From NCBI GenBank assembly GCA_964540755.1, contig CAZIOB010000104.1:1-64000 (forward strand): 64,000 nucleotides of DNA. Direction: 5' to 3'. This document shows positions 1 to 7,366 of the stretch, one piece after another (position 1 is the first letter of the stretch; every line of letters starts with the position of its first letter). The notes beneath the pieces were generated by a model. That model had not been told where the DNA came from and did not search any database. It was given only the letters and a program-made list of their open reading frames with translations. Origin of the DNA: JAAYJR01 sp964540755. GTDB lineage: Bacteria > Bacteroidota > Bacteroidia > Bacteroidales > Prolixibacteraceae. Made by a program: the position numbers and the translations under genes.

Positions 1-1
1 C

Positions 2-1690
2 GGCGGGGCTTCGGCATTATACGGCTCCAGTGCTATTGGCGGAACAGTTAATATAATTACCAGGATGCCAAAACGTAATTCGTATGAAATAACATCTATG
101 CATTCAATTGTCGGAAAAGGCTCAGCGGATTTTAACCTCAACGGTACTCTTACTGTTATATCTCAGAAACGCAATGCTGGTGTTGCCCTCTATACTTCCC
201 ACAGACAGCGGGAATTTTACGATCATAATAACGACAATTTTTCAGAACTACCTCTGCTTAAAAATAATTATTTCGGTTTGAATTCTTTTTTTAAACTTGA
301 TGAAAAGCAAGAACTTGAGGTTAATCTTTCGAGTATGTATGAATACCGGTATGGCGGGGAAATGGTTGATTTGCCTGCATATTTGGCTAAACAGTCGGAA
401 GAACGTATGCATAATGTACTATTAGGTGGTGCTGATTACCAAATTACCAGCGAAGATAACCGTACTTCTTTTGCCCTTTATGCGGCAGGACAAAATACAA
501 AAAGAGATCATTTTACCGGAATATCACCTGGTTCCGGTGAGGAATTAGAGAAATATAATAATGCCCCTCCTTATGGTCATTCAAAAAATTATACTATTCA
601 GTTAGGAGCTCAACTGAATAAAATTGTTCCGGATTTTTTGGGAGGGACGAATACTTTAAGTTTTGGCGCGGAATATATTGTTGATGACGTTACTGATAAT
701 ATTGAAACTTACAGCTATTTAATTGATCAAAATTCACAAAATCTGGGAATTTTTACGCAAAGTGATTGGGAATTATCAAATAATATTACTTTTCTTGCCG
801 GTATGCGTGCTGATAAGCACAATTTTGTTAATAATATTATTGTAAATCCAAGGTTTTCTTTTTTATATAAACCCGCTCATAATACACAATTACGACTTTC
901 CTGGTCAACAGGATTCCGTGCTCCCCAGGCTTTTGATGCCGACATGCACATAGCATTTGCAGGAGGAGGAATTCAAACCATAAGTCTTGCAGATGATTTA
1001 AAAGAAGAGCATTCAAAAAGCTGGAGTGGCTCTATGAACTGGGATAAGCCTACCGAGAAGTGCATATACGGATTTACTGTTGAAGGTTTTTTTACAAGCT
1101 TAAAAGATGCATTTATACTGGAAGAAACAGGCAAAGATGCTAAGGGTAATTCTCTGATGGAAAAAAGAAACGGCGCTTTTAGCAGGGTATTTGGTGCCAC
1201 TTTTGAAATACGGGGCAATTATAACAGGATATTTCAATTGGAAGGCGGTCTGACAATACAAAAAAGCAGTCACGATAAGCCTGTGTTTTGGTCAGAACAG
1301 TTGCCAGGAACAAAGCAATTTCTCCGTACCCCGGAAACATATGGCTATTATACATTTACATGGACACCGGGAACCCGTTTTACTTCTGTACTTTCCTGCA
1401 TTTATACCGGTTCTATGCTTGTTCCTCATTACGGACTGGCGGGGGACCCCGAGACCCCTGAAAAAGATTTATTATTTGAATCGCCTGATTTCTTTGAATT
1501 GAACCTGAAATTTTCTTACAGCTTTGAATTAAACCGACTGGATTCTTCGCTTGAACTATTTGGTGGTATTAATAATATGTTGAATCATTATCAGGATGAT
1601 TTTGATAGTGGCAAAAACCGGGATAGCGGCTATATATATGGTCCTGCAAAACCGCGTCACTTTTTTATGGGCTTGAAAATTTATAATTAA
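2..1690 (+). CDS. TonB-dependent receptor, 5'-truncated by the window edge
   Basis: The reading frame is open from base 2 and has no start in the window, so this is the C-terminal 562 residues of a larger protein. The first visible residues, ALYGSSAIGGTVNIIT, are the typical end of a TonB plug domain. The rest alternates aromatic and polar residues like a 22-strand outer-membrane barrel and ends in PRHFFMGLKIYN, a barrel-closing type of strand. Such receptors import siderophores, vitamin B12 or glycans across the outer membrane using TonB energy. No SusD partner lies downstream, which fits a cofactor or metal receptor better than a SusCD glycan system, but the substrate cannot be told from the visible part. 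Confidence 0.93.
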   Translation, partial: GGASALYGSSAIGGTVNIITRMPKRNSYEITSMHSIVGKGSADFNLNGTLTVISQKRNAGVALYTSHRQREFYDHNNDNFSELPLLKNNYFGLNSFFKLDEKQELEVNLSSMYEYRYGGEMVDLPAYLAKQSEERMHNVLLGGADYQITSEDNRTSFALYAAGQNTKRDHFTGISPGSGEELEKYNNAPPYGHSKNYTIQLGAQLNKIVPDFLGGTNTLSFGAEYIVDDVTDNIETYSYLIDQNSQNLGIFTQSDWELSNNITFLAGMRADKHNFVNNIIVNPRFSFLYKPAHNTQLRLSWSTGFRAPQAFDADMHIAFAGGGIQTISLADDLKEEHSKSWSGSMNWDKPTEKCIYGFTVEGFFTSLKDAFILEETGKDAKGNSLMEKRNGAFSRVFGATFEIRGNYNRIFQLEGGLTIQKSSHDKPVFWSEQLPGTKQFLRTPETYGYYTFTWTPGTRFTSVLSCIYTGSMLVPHYGLAGDPETPEKDLLFESPDFFELNLKFSYSFELNRLDSSLELFGGINNMLNHYQDDFDSGKNRDSGYIYGPAKPRHFFMGLKIYN

Positions 1691-1870
1691 AATGGAATGT
1701 TATTTTTAAAAAATATTCATAAGAAATAAAGGTAGCTAATTCATAAGAAACTATTCCCTTACCTCTAATCAGATATAAAAGCAAAAAGAATAAGCCTAAA
1801 TGTTCAGGTTATTTCGTAATAATGCCTTAGTCCGGCAATATAATTTAACCATAAATTATACGAGCAGCAA

Positions 1871-2383
1871 CTACCTGATCAGCACCATGCTTTTAGTTTT
1901 TTGAAAATTATCTACATCCATTCGGTAAAAAAACAATCCCGGACTAACATTTGTTGCATTAAAAATTACCTCATGTTTGCCGGATGGCAGTTTCTTATTA
2001 AGTAAAACTTTCACCGGGTGTCCAAGTATATCATAAACAGTAAGCTCAACCTTTCCTTGTTTTGCAATTATAAAAGAAATAATAGTATTTGTCTTAAACG
2101 GATTGGGATAATTCTGGCAGAGCTTTGTCTTTTTCAGATCATATAATTCAACCCCGGTAAAGATATACCTTATCGGGGCCAGAAGTCCCAGGTATGCATT
2201 ATTATCAGCCTCTTCTACCGGACCAATCACATTTTGTCCGGTTACCGAAAGCAGCGAATAATCATTGCCGGTTGTTTTCCCAGCAACGTTTCCTGACGCA
2301 TACATTGAAACCTGGTATTGCCCAGATAAAGTACTGATTATCATTATAAAAATAATTGTTATGAAATATTTAATAAACTTCAT
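1871..2383 (-). CDS. Small secreted protein with type IX secretion sorting domain
   Basis: This 170-residue protein starts with a signal peptide (about residues 1-21, hydrophobic core then SGQ). A middle part of about 65 residues has no family I recognise. It ends in a type A C-terminal sorting domain (about 88-170), marked by NYPNPF, then VYDILGHPVK, PSGKHEV, SPGLFFYRM and the terminal KTKSMVLIR. Proteins with this domain cross the outer membrane through the Bacteroidetes type IX secretion system and are attached to the surface or released. Its start codon overlaps the stop of the upstream gene as ATGA, so the two are probably translated together. The mature middle part is short, so it may act as an anchor or partner for the larger upstream protein (inference). 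Confidence 0.88.
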   Translation of the reverse strand: MKFIKYFITIIFIMIISTLSGQYQVSMYASGNVAGKTTGNDYSLLSVTGQNVIGPVEEADNNAYLGLLAPIRYIFTGVELYDLKKTKLCQNYPNPFKTNTIISFIIAKQGKVELTVYDILGHPVKVLLNKKLPSGKHEVIFNATNVSPGLFFYRMDVDNFQKTKSMVLIR

Positions 2384-4275
2384 TTTTTCGGGTTTAATTT
2401 ATTCTCAATACTTGCCGACATATTTGCGTTTTTCTTGAAAGTTTCAACCTGTAATGGATTCTCTCTGGCGTATTTATCTTTCCGTGAGCCTACAATCTGC
2501 CAGGAAACTTTCATACCCGGTTCACCTCCCCCAATTTTAAAGCGGTTATTTTCTATTTCACCGGAAATATGCAGGTTAGGACAAGGACCCCCGACAGGAG
2601 TCAGCTGGTATCTGAAATTTTCATTTAAAGCCTGAAACCATAAGGGTAGTTTCACCTCAGCCGATCCTTGTTTATCAAGCATTACATTCCCGTTATAAAT
2701 ATTCGCTATTTCATTGGTTTCAATACTTGAATGTGATAAATATTTATTTTCAGGATCAAGGGGATGATCGATGCAAAATTGCTTTTCATCAGCTTTTATG
2801 AGCTTTGCCTTAACTGTTTCTGCCTGAATGGAAGGTATTAATTCATCCGGTGTTGTTCCTGATGAGTCGATAGAATCTTTAGTGATAATTCCTCCTTTAA
2901 ACCTTTCTAATCCCTTATGGTAAGAGTTTCCAAAGGGATCCTGTTGATATACAAGTCCGCTTGTATTAAAAATCTGAATACCCTGGTCAGGACTTATAAG
3001 AATATAACTCCCATTTACCAGCGGTATCCTCAATCCGGCTTCAAATATCTCAATCCCTTTATGAAAAGAATTCCCTCCCGGGTCAAGATGATAAACCAAA
3101 TTAAACGGATCATAAATTTGAATGCCTTCTTCCGGACTTATATGAATATATCCACCATTAGCAAGCGGAATTTTCAATCCATTTTTAAAAAGTTCCAGGC
3201 CTACATGTGCAGATGTGCCATCCGGATTAATCCGCGTTGTTTCATTTCCCTTATTATCGGTAATAATTAAAGTACCATCGGAAAGCAAAGTCACACCTGC
3301 CGGAGAATCATCATCTGAAACAGTAATACCACTTTTGAAAATTTCCCTGCCGGCATGATATGAAGTGCCGTCCGGATTAAAAATGGTCATTGTATCCCCC
3401 ATATGATTAAAAACTATATAAGTCCCATCTGCTTTGATGGTAAGTCCTGCTTTACTGTCTATATCTTTTGGGCCTACCCAAAATCCCTCTTCAAACCATT
3501 CGAATCCTTTATGGACTGATTCCCCTGTCTCAGCATTTACAGAAAATACAACCGTACTGTCGGCTGAACGTACCAACAAATCTTCACCAGGAACCCCGGT
3601 ATGTCCCGAAGGTCCTGCTGGTCCCTGCGGTCCGGGAGGTCCGGGATTACCTGGCCAGCTCCACCATGAAAAATCCCAACTAATTTTATTTAAAAGGTGC
3701 AATAATGAATCAACACGGATTGATTTAACAACCTGGTCGTTTAAAGTATCCTGAACCAGCACTTTTGTAATGGTATCAACTTGCGGCAATTCGGCAATGC
3801 GCAATTTTCCTTCAATGTCAAGTTTCGCATGAGGCAATAAAGTTCCGATACCTACATCACCTGTTTCAGGGAAAATATTATCTGTACCATAAACAGCCTT
3901 TGCCGATAAACTATAGGCTGAAGGATTCAGTTCGAGACGGGGAGTCATTTCGCTGCCTCCGTTAATTGACAAGCCAACAAAATATTGTTTATCAAACTTT
4001 AAATCAAGAGGTGTAACAATACCAAGAATAATATTAGCCAAACCGTCTGTAACATCTATATTTTGTGTTTCAGTCCACAACGCTGTACCACCAGTCTGGC
4101 TATCATAGAGACTTACCGATATACTGTAAAAATCATCTGCAACCGGATCTCCTGAATCATCGGTCAGGAGCATCTGAATGGATGGAGTTTGGGGTATTTG
4201 TGCAAAAACAATCAACCCAAATCCCATAATTACAAGAATAAAAAGACAACGTCTTAAAAATGTAAAATAATTCAT
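2380..4275 (-). CDS. Secreted surface protein with collagen-like stretch and five-copy repeat
   Basis: I chose the internal Met at 4275 (631 aa) because it is followed by a proper signal peptide (MNYFTFLRRCLF..., cleavage near VFAQ). The longer frame from 4419 would put 48 lysine- and isoleucine-rich residues in front of it. Domain order counted from this Met: an N-terminal part of about 130 residues with the look of a chaperone-usher-like or fibre protein and a GDVGIGT motif; eight Gly-X-Y triplets (about 209-230); five imperfect repeats of 48-53 residues (about 247-464); and a conserved C-terminal region (about 497-602) beginning KQFCIDHPLDPENKYL and ending GMKVSWQIVG. That C-terminal pattern recurs in secreted proteins of many bacteria, but I cannot name its function. 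It is translationally coupled to the type IX cargo gene that follows. Confidence 0.8.
   Translation of the reverse strand: MNYFTFLRRCLFILVIMGFGLIVFAQIPQTPSIQMLLTDDSGDPVADDFYSISVSLYDSQTGGTALWTETQNIDVTDGLANIILGIVTPLDLKFDKQYFVGLSINGGSEMTPRLELNPSAYSLSAKAVYGTDNIFPETGDVGIGTLLPHAKLDIEGKLRIAELPQVDTITKVLVQDTLNDQVVKSIRVDSLLHLLNKISWDFSWWSWPGNPGPPGPQGPAGPSGHTGVPGEDLLVRSADSTVVFSVNAETGESVHKGFEWFEEGFWVGPKDIDSKAGLTIKADGTYIVFNHMGDTMTIFNPDGTSYHAGREIFKSGITVSDDDSPAGVTLLSDGTLIITDNKGNETTRINPDGTSAHVGLELFKNGLKIPLANGGYIHISPEEGIQIYDPFNLVYHLDPGGNSFHKGIEIFEAGLRIPLVNGSYILISPDQGIQIFNTSGLVYQQDPFGNSYHKGLERFKGGIITKDSIDSSGTTPDELIPSIQAETVKAKLIKADEKQFCIDHPLDPENKYLSHSSIETNEIANIYNGNVMLDKQGSAEVKLPLWFQALNENFRYQLTPVGGPCPNLHISGEIENNRFKIGGGEPGMKVSWQIVGSRKDKYARENPLQVETFKKNANMSASIENKLNPKK
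2884..3537 (-). repeat. Five imperfect 48-53 residue protein repeats
   Basis: Each unit opens with a version of (D/N)PxGxSxHxGxExFxxGxx: NAETGESVHKGFEWFEEG, NPDGTSYHAGREIFKSG, NPDGTSAHVGLELFKNG, DPGGNSFHKGIEIFEAG and DPFGNSYHKGLERFKGG. The units start about 53, 50, 48 and 48 residues apart. Between them lie beta-rich stretches such as GYIHISPEEGIQIY. The last two units are the most alike, which suggests the most recent duplication. Confidence 0.85.
3586..3654 (-). repeat. Collagen-like Gly-X-Y tract (8 triplets)
   Basis: Glycine occurs at every third residue for eight triplets (PGNPGPPGPQGPAGPSG and onward), with proline-rich X and Y positions. Bacterial collagen-like tracts often form trimeric stalks. 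Eight triplets is short for a stable triple helix on its own. Confidence 0.85.
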
Positions 4276-4442
4276 AACCTTCAGATTAATAATCGATTGA
4301 ATAATAATAATAATAAAATCATCAACACTTCTCAGGAGTTGATTCAAAAGCACATAATTATGTTCAATGCATTTTAATGTCCACAAAATTTTACGATATT
4401 TAATTTCAATTTGTTTCATTATTACTTTTATTACTTAAAAAA

Positions 4443-4613
4443 TTATTTATAATTTTCCCTTGCTTCAACCCATAATTTTTCAAAGTTTAATTTTTCGCCC
4501 TTCAGGGTTCTAACCGAAATATCCAATTTCAATGCATCGGCTATTTTAATAATCGTATCTGTTCTGGGGCATTCATTTAAGTTCAATATTCGGTTAATCG
4601 TTGACCGGTGCTG
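4443..4613 (-). pseudogene. 3' half of an XRE-type helix-turn-helix gene
   Basis: Read leftward, the frame gives HRSTINRILNLNECPRTDTI and continues through IKIADALKLDISVRT to EKLWVEARENYK and a TAA stop at 4443-4445. This matches the second half of the XRE gene at 5576-5851 almost residue for residue (CPR-DT-IKIADA, -KLNF-KL--EAR-NY). The recognition-helix half and any start are missing. The similarity stops near 4613, where the phage-like gene on the opposite strand begins. It is a truncated relic, cut at a recombination junction. Confidence 0.75.
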
Positions 4614-5438
4614 AAACGAACGGCGAAGTGGCGAAAAATAAAGATCAGATCATATCCACCAGCACCGGAGTAACATATTCTACTGACCGGGGACTATATT
4701 TTATTGAAGGAAGAACAATCAATGACTTGACAAAATTGTTAAAAGGCACGTCAAACCTTAATATTCTGGCAGTTGACAACTATAAACTAAGGCTTAATCA
4801 TCTTAATCTGGCGCAGATTATTGACAGTTTGTCAACAATTGATGCAAAAGATTACATTTTTGATGCTAAAATTACTTTTGACAAACAAAATAACGAATTA
4901 TTGGCATCTAGCAACAGTTATGAATATTTTTATGTATTCAACTTTGAATCAGGATACTGGCACAAAATAAACGAATCATACAGGATATTAATAAATAACT
5001 ACCCCGCAATTTTGGTGCAACGAGAGAATAGCAGTGATGACGGGATATACAGCATGTCAGAGGAAGATTTGACAAGAAATGTTACCATAATTTTGACAAC
5101 CCGGCCCTGCAAAACTTGACGGAGAGCCGGATTTTACCCTTTTGCACCGTGCAGTACAACATTGTGAGATCACAACGAAAAACAGTGTTTATGCTGGTTT
5201 CTATGTGTTTGGAAGCAATGATCTTAATAGCTGGCAACTATTAACAGGAAATGACCGCAATACTGGAGAAATAACAGATATATTACTTACCAGGACACAC
5301 TGTAAGGTAAAATACTATGTATTTTTGTTTGCCGTAGAAGTAAAACTCTGGGATCCGGTCAACTCAAAGAAAATCAATAATACCGTTAATGCTCTTGATA
5401 TACAGTTCTATCATAAACTGATAAACAAAATAAGATAG
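4601..5438 (+). pseudogene. Phage tail-like gene remnant, 5'-truncated and frameshifted
   Basis: Two consecutive frames together resemble the C-terminal part of a structural (tail) protein that I recall from Bacteroidetes prophages. The first part has STDRGLYFIEG, YFYVFNFESGYWHKI, NNYPAILV and TTRPCK. The second has FYVFGSNDLNSWQLL and ends in NALDIQFYHKLINKIR, comparable to the YGSRDLYNWH and FE-R-TNQLR parts of the family. The frame breaks at the four-A run 5111-5114. Removing one A joins TTRPCK to LDGEPDFTLL without a gap. The 5' end is cut at about 4600, directly against a truncated XRE gene. The family assignment is from memory of its motifs, so the frame break is firmer than the name. 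Confidence 0.65.
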
Positions 5439-5575
5439 ATAAATATATAGATAATTATATTTTTATATTATTAAATATATTCCTATGTAAGTATAAATTT
5501 TCAGTTTTATTTCTAAGGGTATATAAATACAATCGATAATAATCTAAAGATTAATTAACTTTAGGCTATTATTCG

Positions 5576-5851
5576 ATTAAAAAAATTAAAGATGAAACTT
5601 GGAAAATTTTAATCTCACTCCTGAAGGTAATAGCCAAAGAAAAGAGTATTTCCCAATATCAAATATCTGAAAAGACGGGAATAAAACAGCCCTATATTAA
5701 TCAGATGTTTAATTTACATAAATGCCCCAGGATAGATACTGTTATCAAAATAGCAGATGCCATTGATATGAATTTATCAGTCAAAACAAGAGGCAGGGAA
5801 AAATTAAACTTTGATAAATTGTTAATAGAGGCACGGAAAAATTACAGATAA
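5576..5851 (+). CDS. XRE-family helix-turn-helix protein, start unresolved
   Basis: The open frame gives about 90 residues: an N-terminal helix (KDETWKILISLLKVIAKEK), a helix-turn-helix (SISQYQISEKTGIKQPYINQ), then CPRIDTVIKIADAIDM and a basic tail ending EARKNYR. Small proteins of this type are prophage repressors, HigA-like antitoxins or orphan regulators. There is no in-frame ATG ahead of the first helix. The candidate starts are ATT codons at 5576 and 5585, so the 5' end may be eroded or the gene may be dead. It faces right while its truncated relative at 4443 faces left, with the phage remnant between them. No toxin-like gene lies next to it. Confidence 0.55.
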   Translation: MKKIKDETWKILISLLKVIAKEKSISQYQISEKTGIKQPYINQMFNLHKCPRIDTVIKIADAIDMNLSVKTRGREKLNFDKLLIEARKNYR

Positions 5852-6086
5852 AATAAACATTAGGTGTGTTCTTAAATAGATTACTATGTGTAAAAAAAGA
5901 GGGCGGTAAATTTTACAACTCTTAATTCAAATGTTGTTATTCTGGCGACGAATAACAACCCAAATTTACAGATTAATTTTCACAGTAAAAAACAGGTTAT
6001 TTTAAAAAGGTTGACTAAATGTTGACCAAAAACAAAAAAGAACACCATTAAAGTATTCGTTTTCAAATGATTAATAAATTTCATTG
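5852..6086. other. Gap between scar and tmRNA; no gene seen
   Basis: AT-rich sequence without a convincing frame. I looked for a copy of the tmRNA 3' end here and further left, as would be left by integration into ssrA, and saw none. Confidence 0.6.
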
Positions 6087-6483
6087 TGGAGCTGGCGGGA
6101 GTCGAACCCGCGTCCAAACGAGGAAGCCACAGGCTTTCTACATGCTTATCCCCGACTTGATTTTCGTCTGCCGGCTGGATCAGGGCCACCGACCGGCACC
6201 TTAGTCCTTTTAATTTCACCGGAACGTCAGGACCCCGTTTCGGCTATCTTCGATTTTTTCTGCACCGCCTTCTCGGGCAGCCTCGAAGATACGGCACCCG
6301 GGCGATGTCTTGTCCTGATGCCTTGCATCGGGATTAAGCGATTAACCTACTGTAATTCGGTTACGCAGCAAGAGCGTAATTATTTTCGCCAATTATGTTT
6401 TGATCATTATTTATAAGGGTCAACAATCAAAACCCTGCATGCTTACCTGCCTCTTCTGCCCGCTGTCAAAACCAGTCAGCCCC
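6087..6483 (-). ncRNA. ssrA: Transfer-messenger RNA (tmRNA)
   Basis: Read leftward, the RNA begins GGGGCTGACTGG and ends CAGCTCCA. These ends pair as a seven-base acceptor stem (one G-U pair) with discriminator A. The T arm is GGACGCGGGTTCGACTCCCG in part; CCA is not encoded. The tag frame lies at 6361-6390 and reads GENNYALAA followed by TAA, the tag typical of Bacteroides relatives. tmRNA with SmpB rescues ribosomes stalled on broken messages and marks the unfinished protein for proteolysis. At 397 nt the length is normal. Its 3' end is a frequent attachment site for phages and islands, which matters for the scar just downstream. Confidence 0.96.
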
Positions 6484-6500
6484 ATAAAAGAGATAGAGTA

Positions 6501-6508
6501 CAAAATTA
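6501..6508 (-). promoter_or_regulatory. -7 element of the probable ssrA promoter
   Basis: On the minus strand the bases read TAATTTTG, a full match to the Bacteroidetes -7 consensus TAnnTTTG. It lies 18 bases ahead of the mature tmRNA 5' end, leaving a short leader for RNase P to remove. The -33 box is weak. Confidence 0.5.
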
Positions 6509-6592
6509 CATAAAATTAATCTAATAATATTAAAAGAACGTAATATTGTAAGCAAAGAGGAATCTTTTACATTTGATTATAATACATCTCTG

Positions 6593-6634
6593 TTATAAAA
6601 CATATTTATTACAAAATATAATAACATTTTATAA
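6593..6634. promoter_or_regulatory. Imperfect inverted repeat, candidate operator of the NUDIX regulator
   Basis: The arms are TTATAAAACAT (6593-6603) and ACATTTTATAA (6624-6634). They match as an inverted repeat with two mismatches, with centres about 31 bp or three helical turns apart, ending 32 bp before the regulator start. This suits autoregulation by a dimeric winged-helix protein, but the region is very AT-rich and chance is possible. Confidence 0.35.
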
Positions 6635-6665
6635 ATAGTAAAAAATACTTTTTTAGATTTACAGT

Positions 6666-7349
6666 ATGGATTATTACAAAGATCATGCAAAATTTCTTTT
6701 TGCAGTTGACTGCGTAATTTTTGGTTATGAAGAGGGTCAACTGAAGCTCCTGTTGTATCCTCGTGCTTTCGAACCGGCAAAGGGTTCATGGTCGTTGATT
6801 GGCGGTTTTATAAAGGAAAATGAATCCGCAGAAGATGCAGCTTCCCGGATTTTACTTAATACAACCGGACTTGAAAATGTTTATATGCAGCAGGTAATGG
6901 CATTTTCTGATCCATGCCGTGAGCCGTTTGAACGTGTTATAAGCATTGCTTATTATGCTTTAATAAGGATGGAGCGATATAAAAAGAGCTGTTCTGATGA
7001 CCAAGGTGCAATTTGGTGGCATATAAATGAATTGCCTCCGTTGATTTTTGATCATGGTGATATGATAACTCAATCTTTGGAAAAACTCCGGCAAAAAGCA
7101 GGTTCAAGTCTTATAGGAAGTGAGTTATTGCCGCCTAAATTTACATTGCTTGAACTGCGGAAGCTCTATGAAGCAATTTATCAGAGAGTATTTGATCCGG
7201 GTAACTTCAGGAAAAAAATGCTCTCTTTAGGAATATTTGAAAGACTTAACCAGAAAGATATTTCACAATCGAAGAAGGGCGCTTATTACTACAGGGTAAA
7301 AGCAAATAAAGCAGAAGAAGAACAAGAGCGTATAATTATTATAAGATAA
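6666..7349 (+). CDS. NUDIX-like transcriptional regulator (AraR/NrtR type)
   Basis: The 227 residues divide into a NUDIX-fold domain (about 1-140) and a C-terminal winged helix (about 150-227: LPPKFTLLELRKLYEAIYQ, then NFRKKMLSLGIFERL). This is the architecture of NrtR and of the Bacteroides arabinose regulator AraR. The NUDIX box should read Gx5Ex7REUxEExGU. Here it is GGFIKENESAEDAASRILLNTTGL, so the catalytic REUxEE glutamates are gone and hydrolysis is unlikely. The fold probably binds a sugar or nucleotide effector. It stands 17 bp before a sodium/solute symporter, which it most likely controls. The true ligand cannot be read from sequence. Confidence 0.85.
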   Translation: MDYYKDHAKFLFAVDCVIFGYEEGQLKLLLYPRAFEPAKGSWSLIGGFIKENESAEDAASRILLNTTGLENVYMQQVMAFSDPCREPFERVISIAYYALIRMERYKKSCSDDQGAIWWHINELPPLIFDHGDMITQSLEKLRQKAGSSLIGSELLPPKFTLLELRKLYEAIYQRVFDPGNFRKKMLSLGIFERLNQKDISQSKKGAYYYRVKANKAEEEQERIIIIR

Positions 7350-7366
7350 ACTAAAAAATTTGCAAT

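Noticed and set aside
3434..3754. Plus-strand frame rich in Gly and Pro opposite the collagen-like tract
   Set aside because: The antisense of Gly-X-Y codons also reads Gly/Pro-rich. It is a mirror of the real minus-strand gene.
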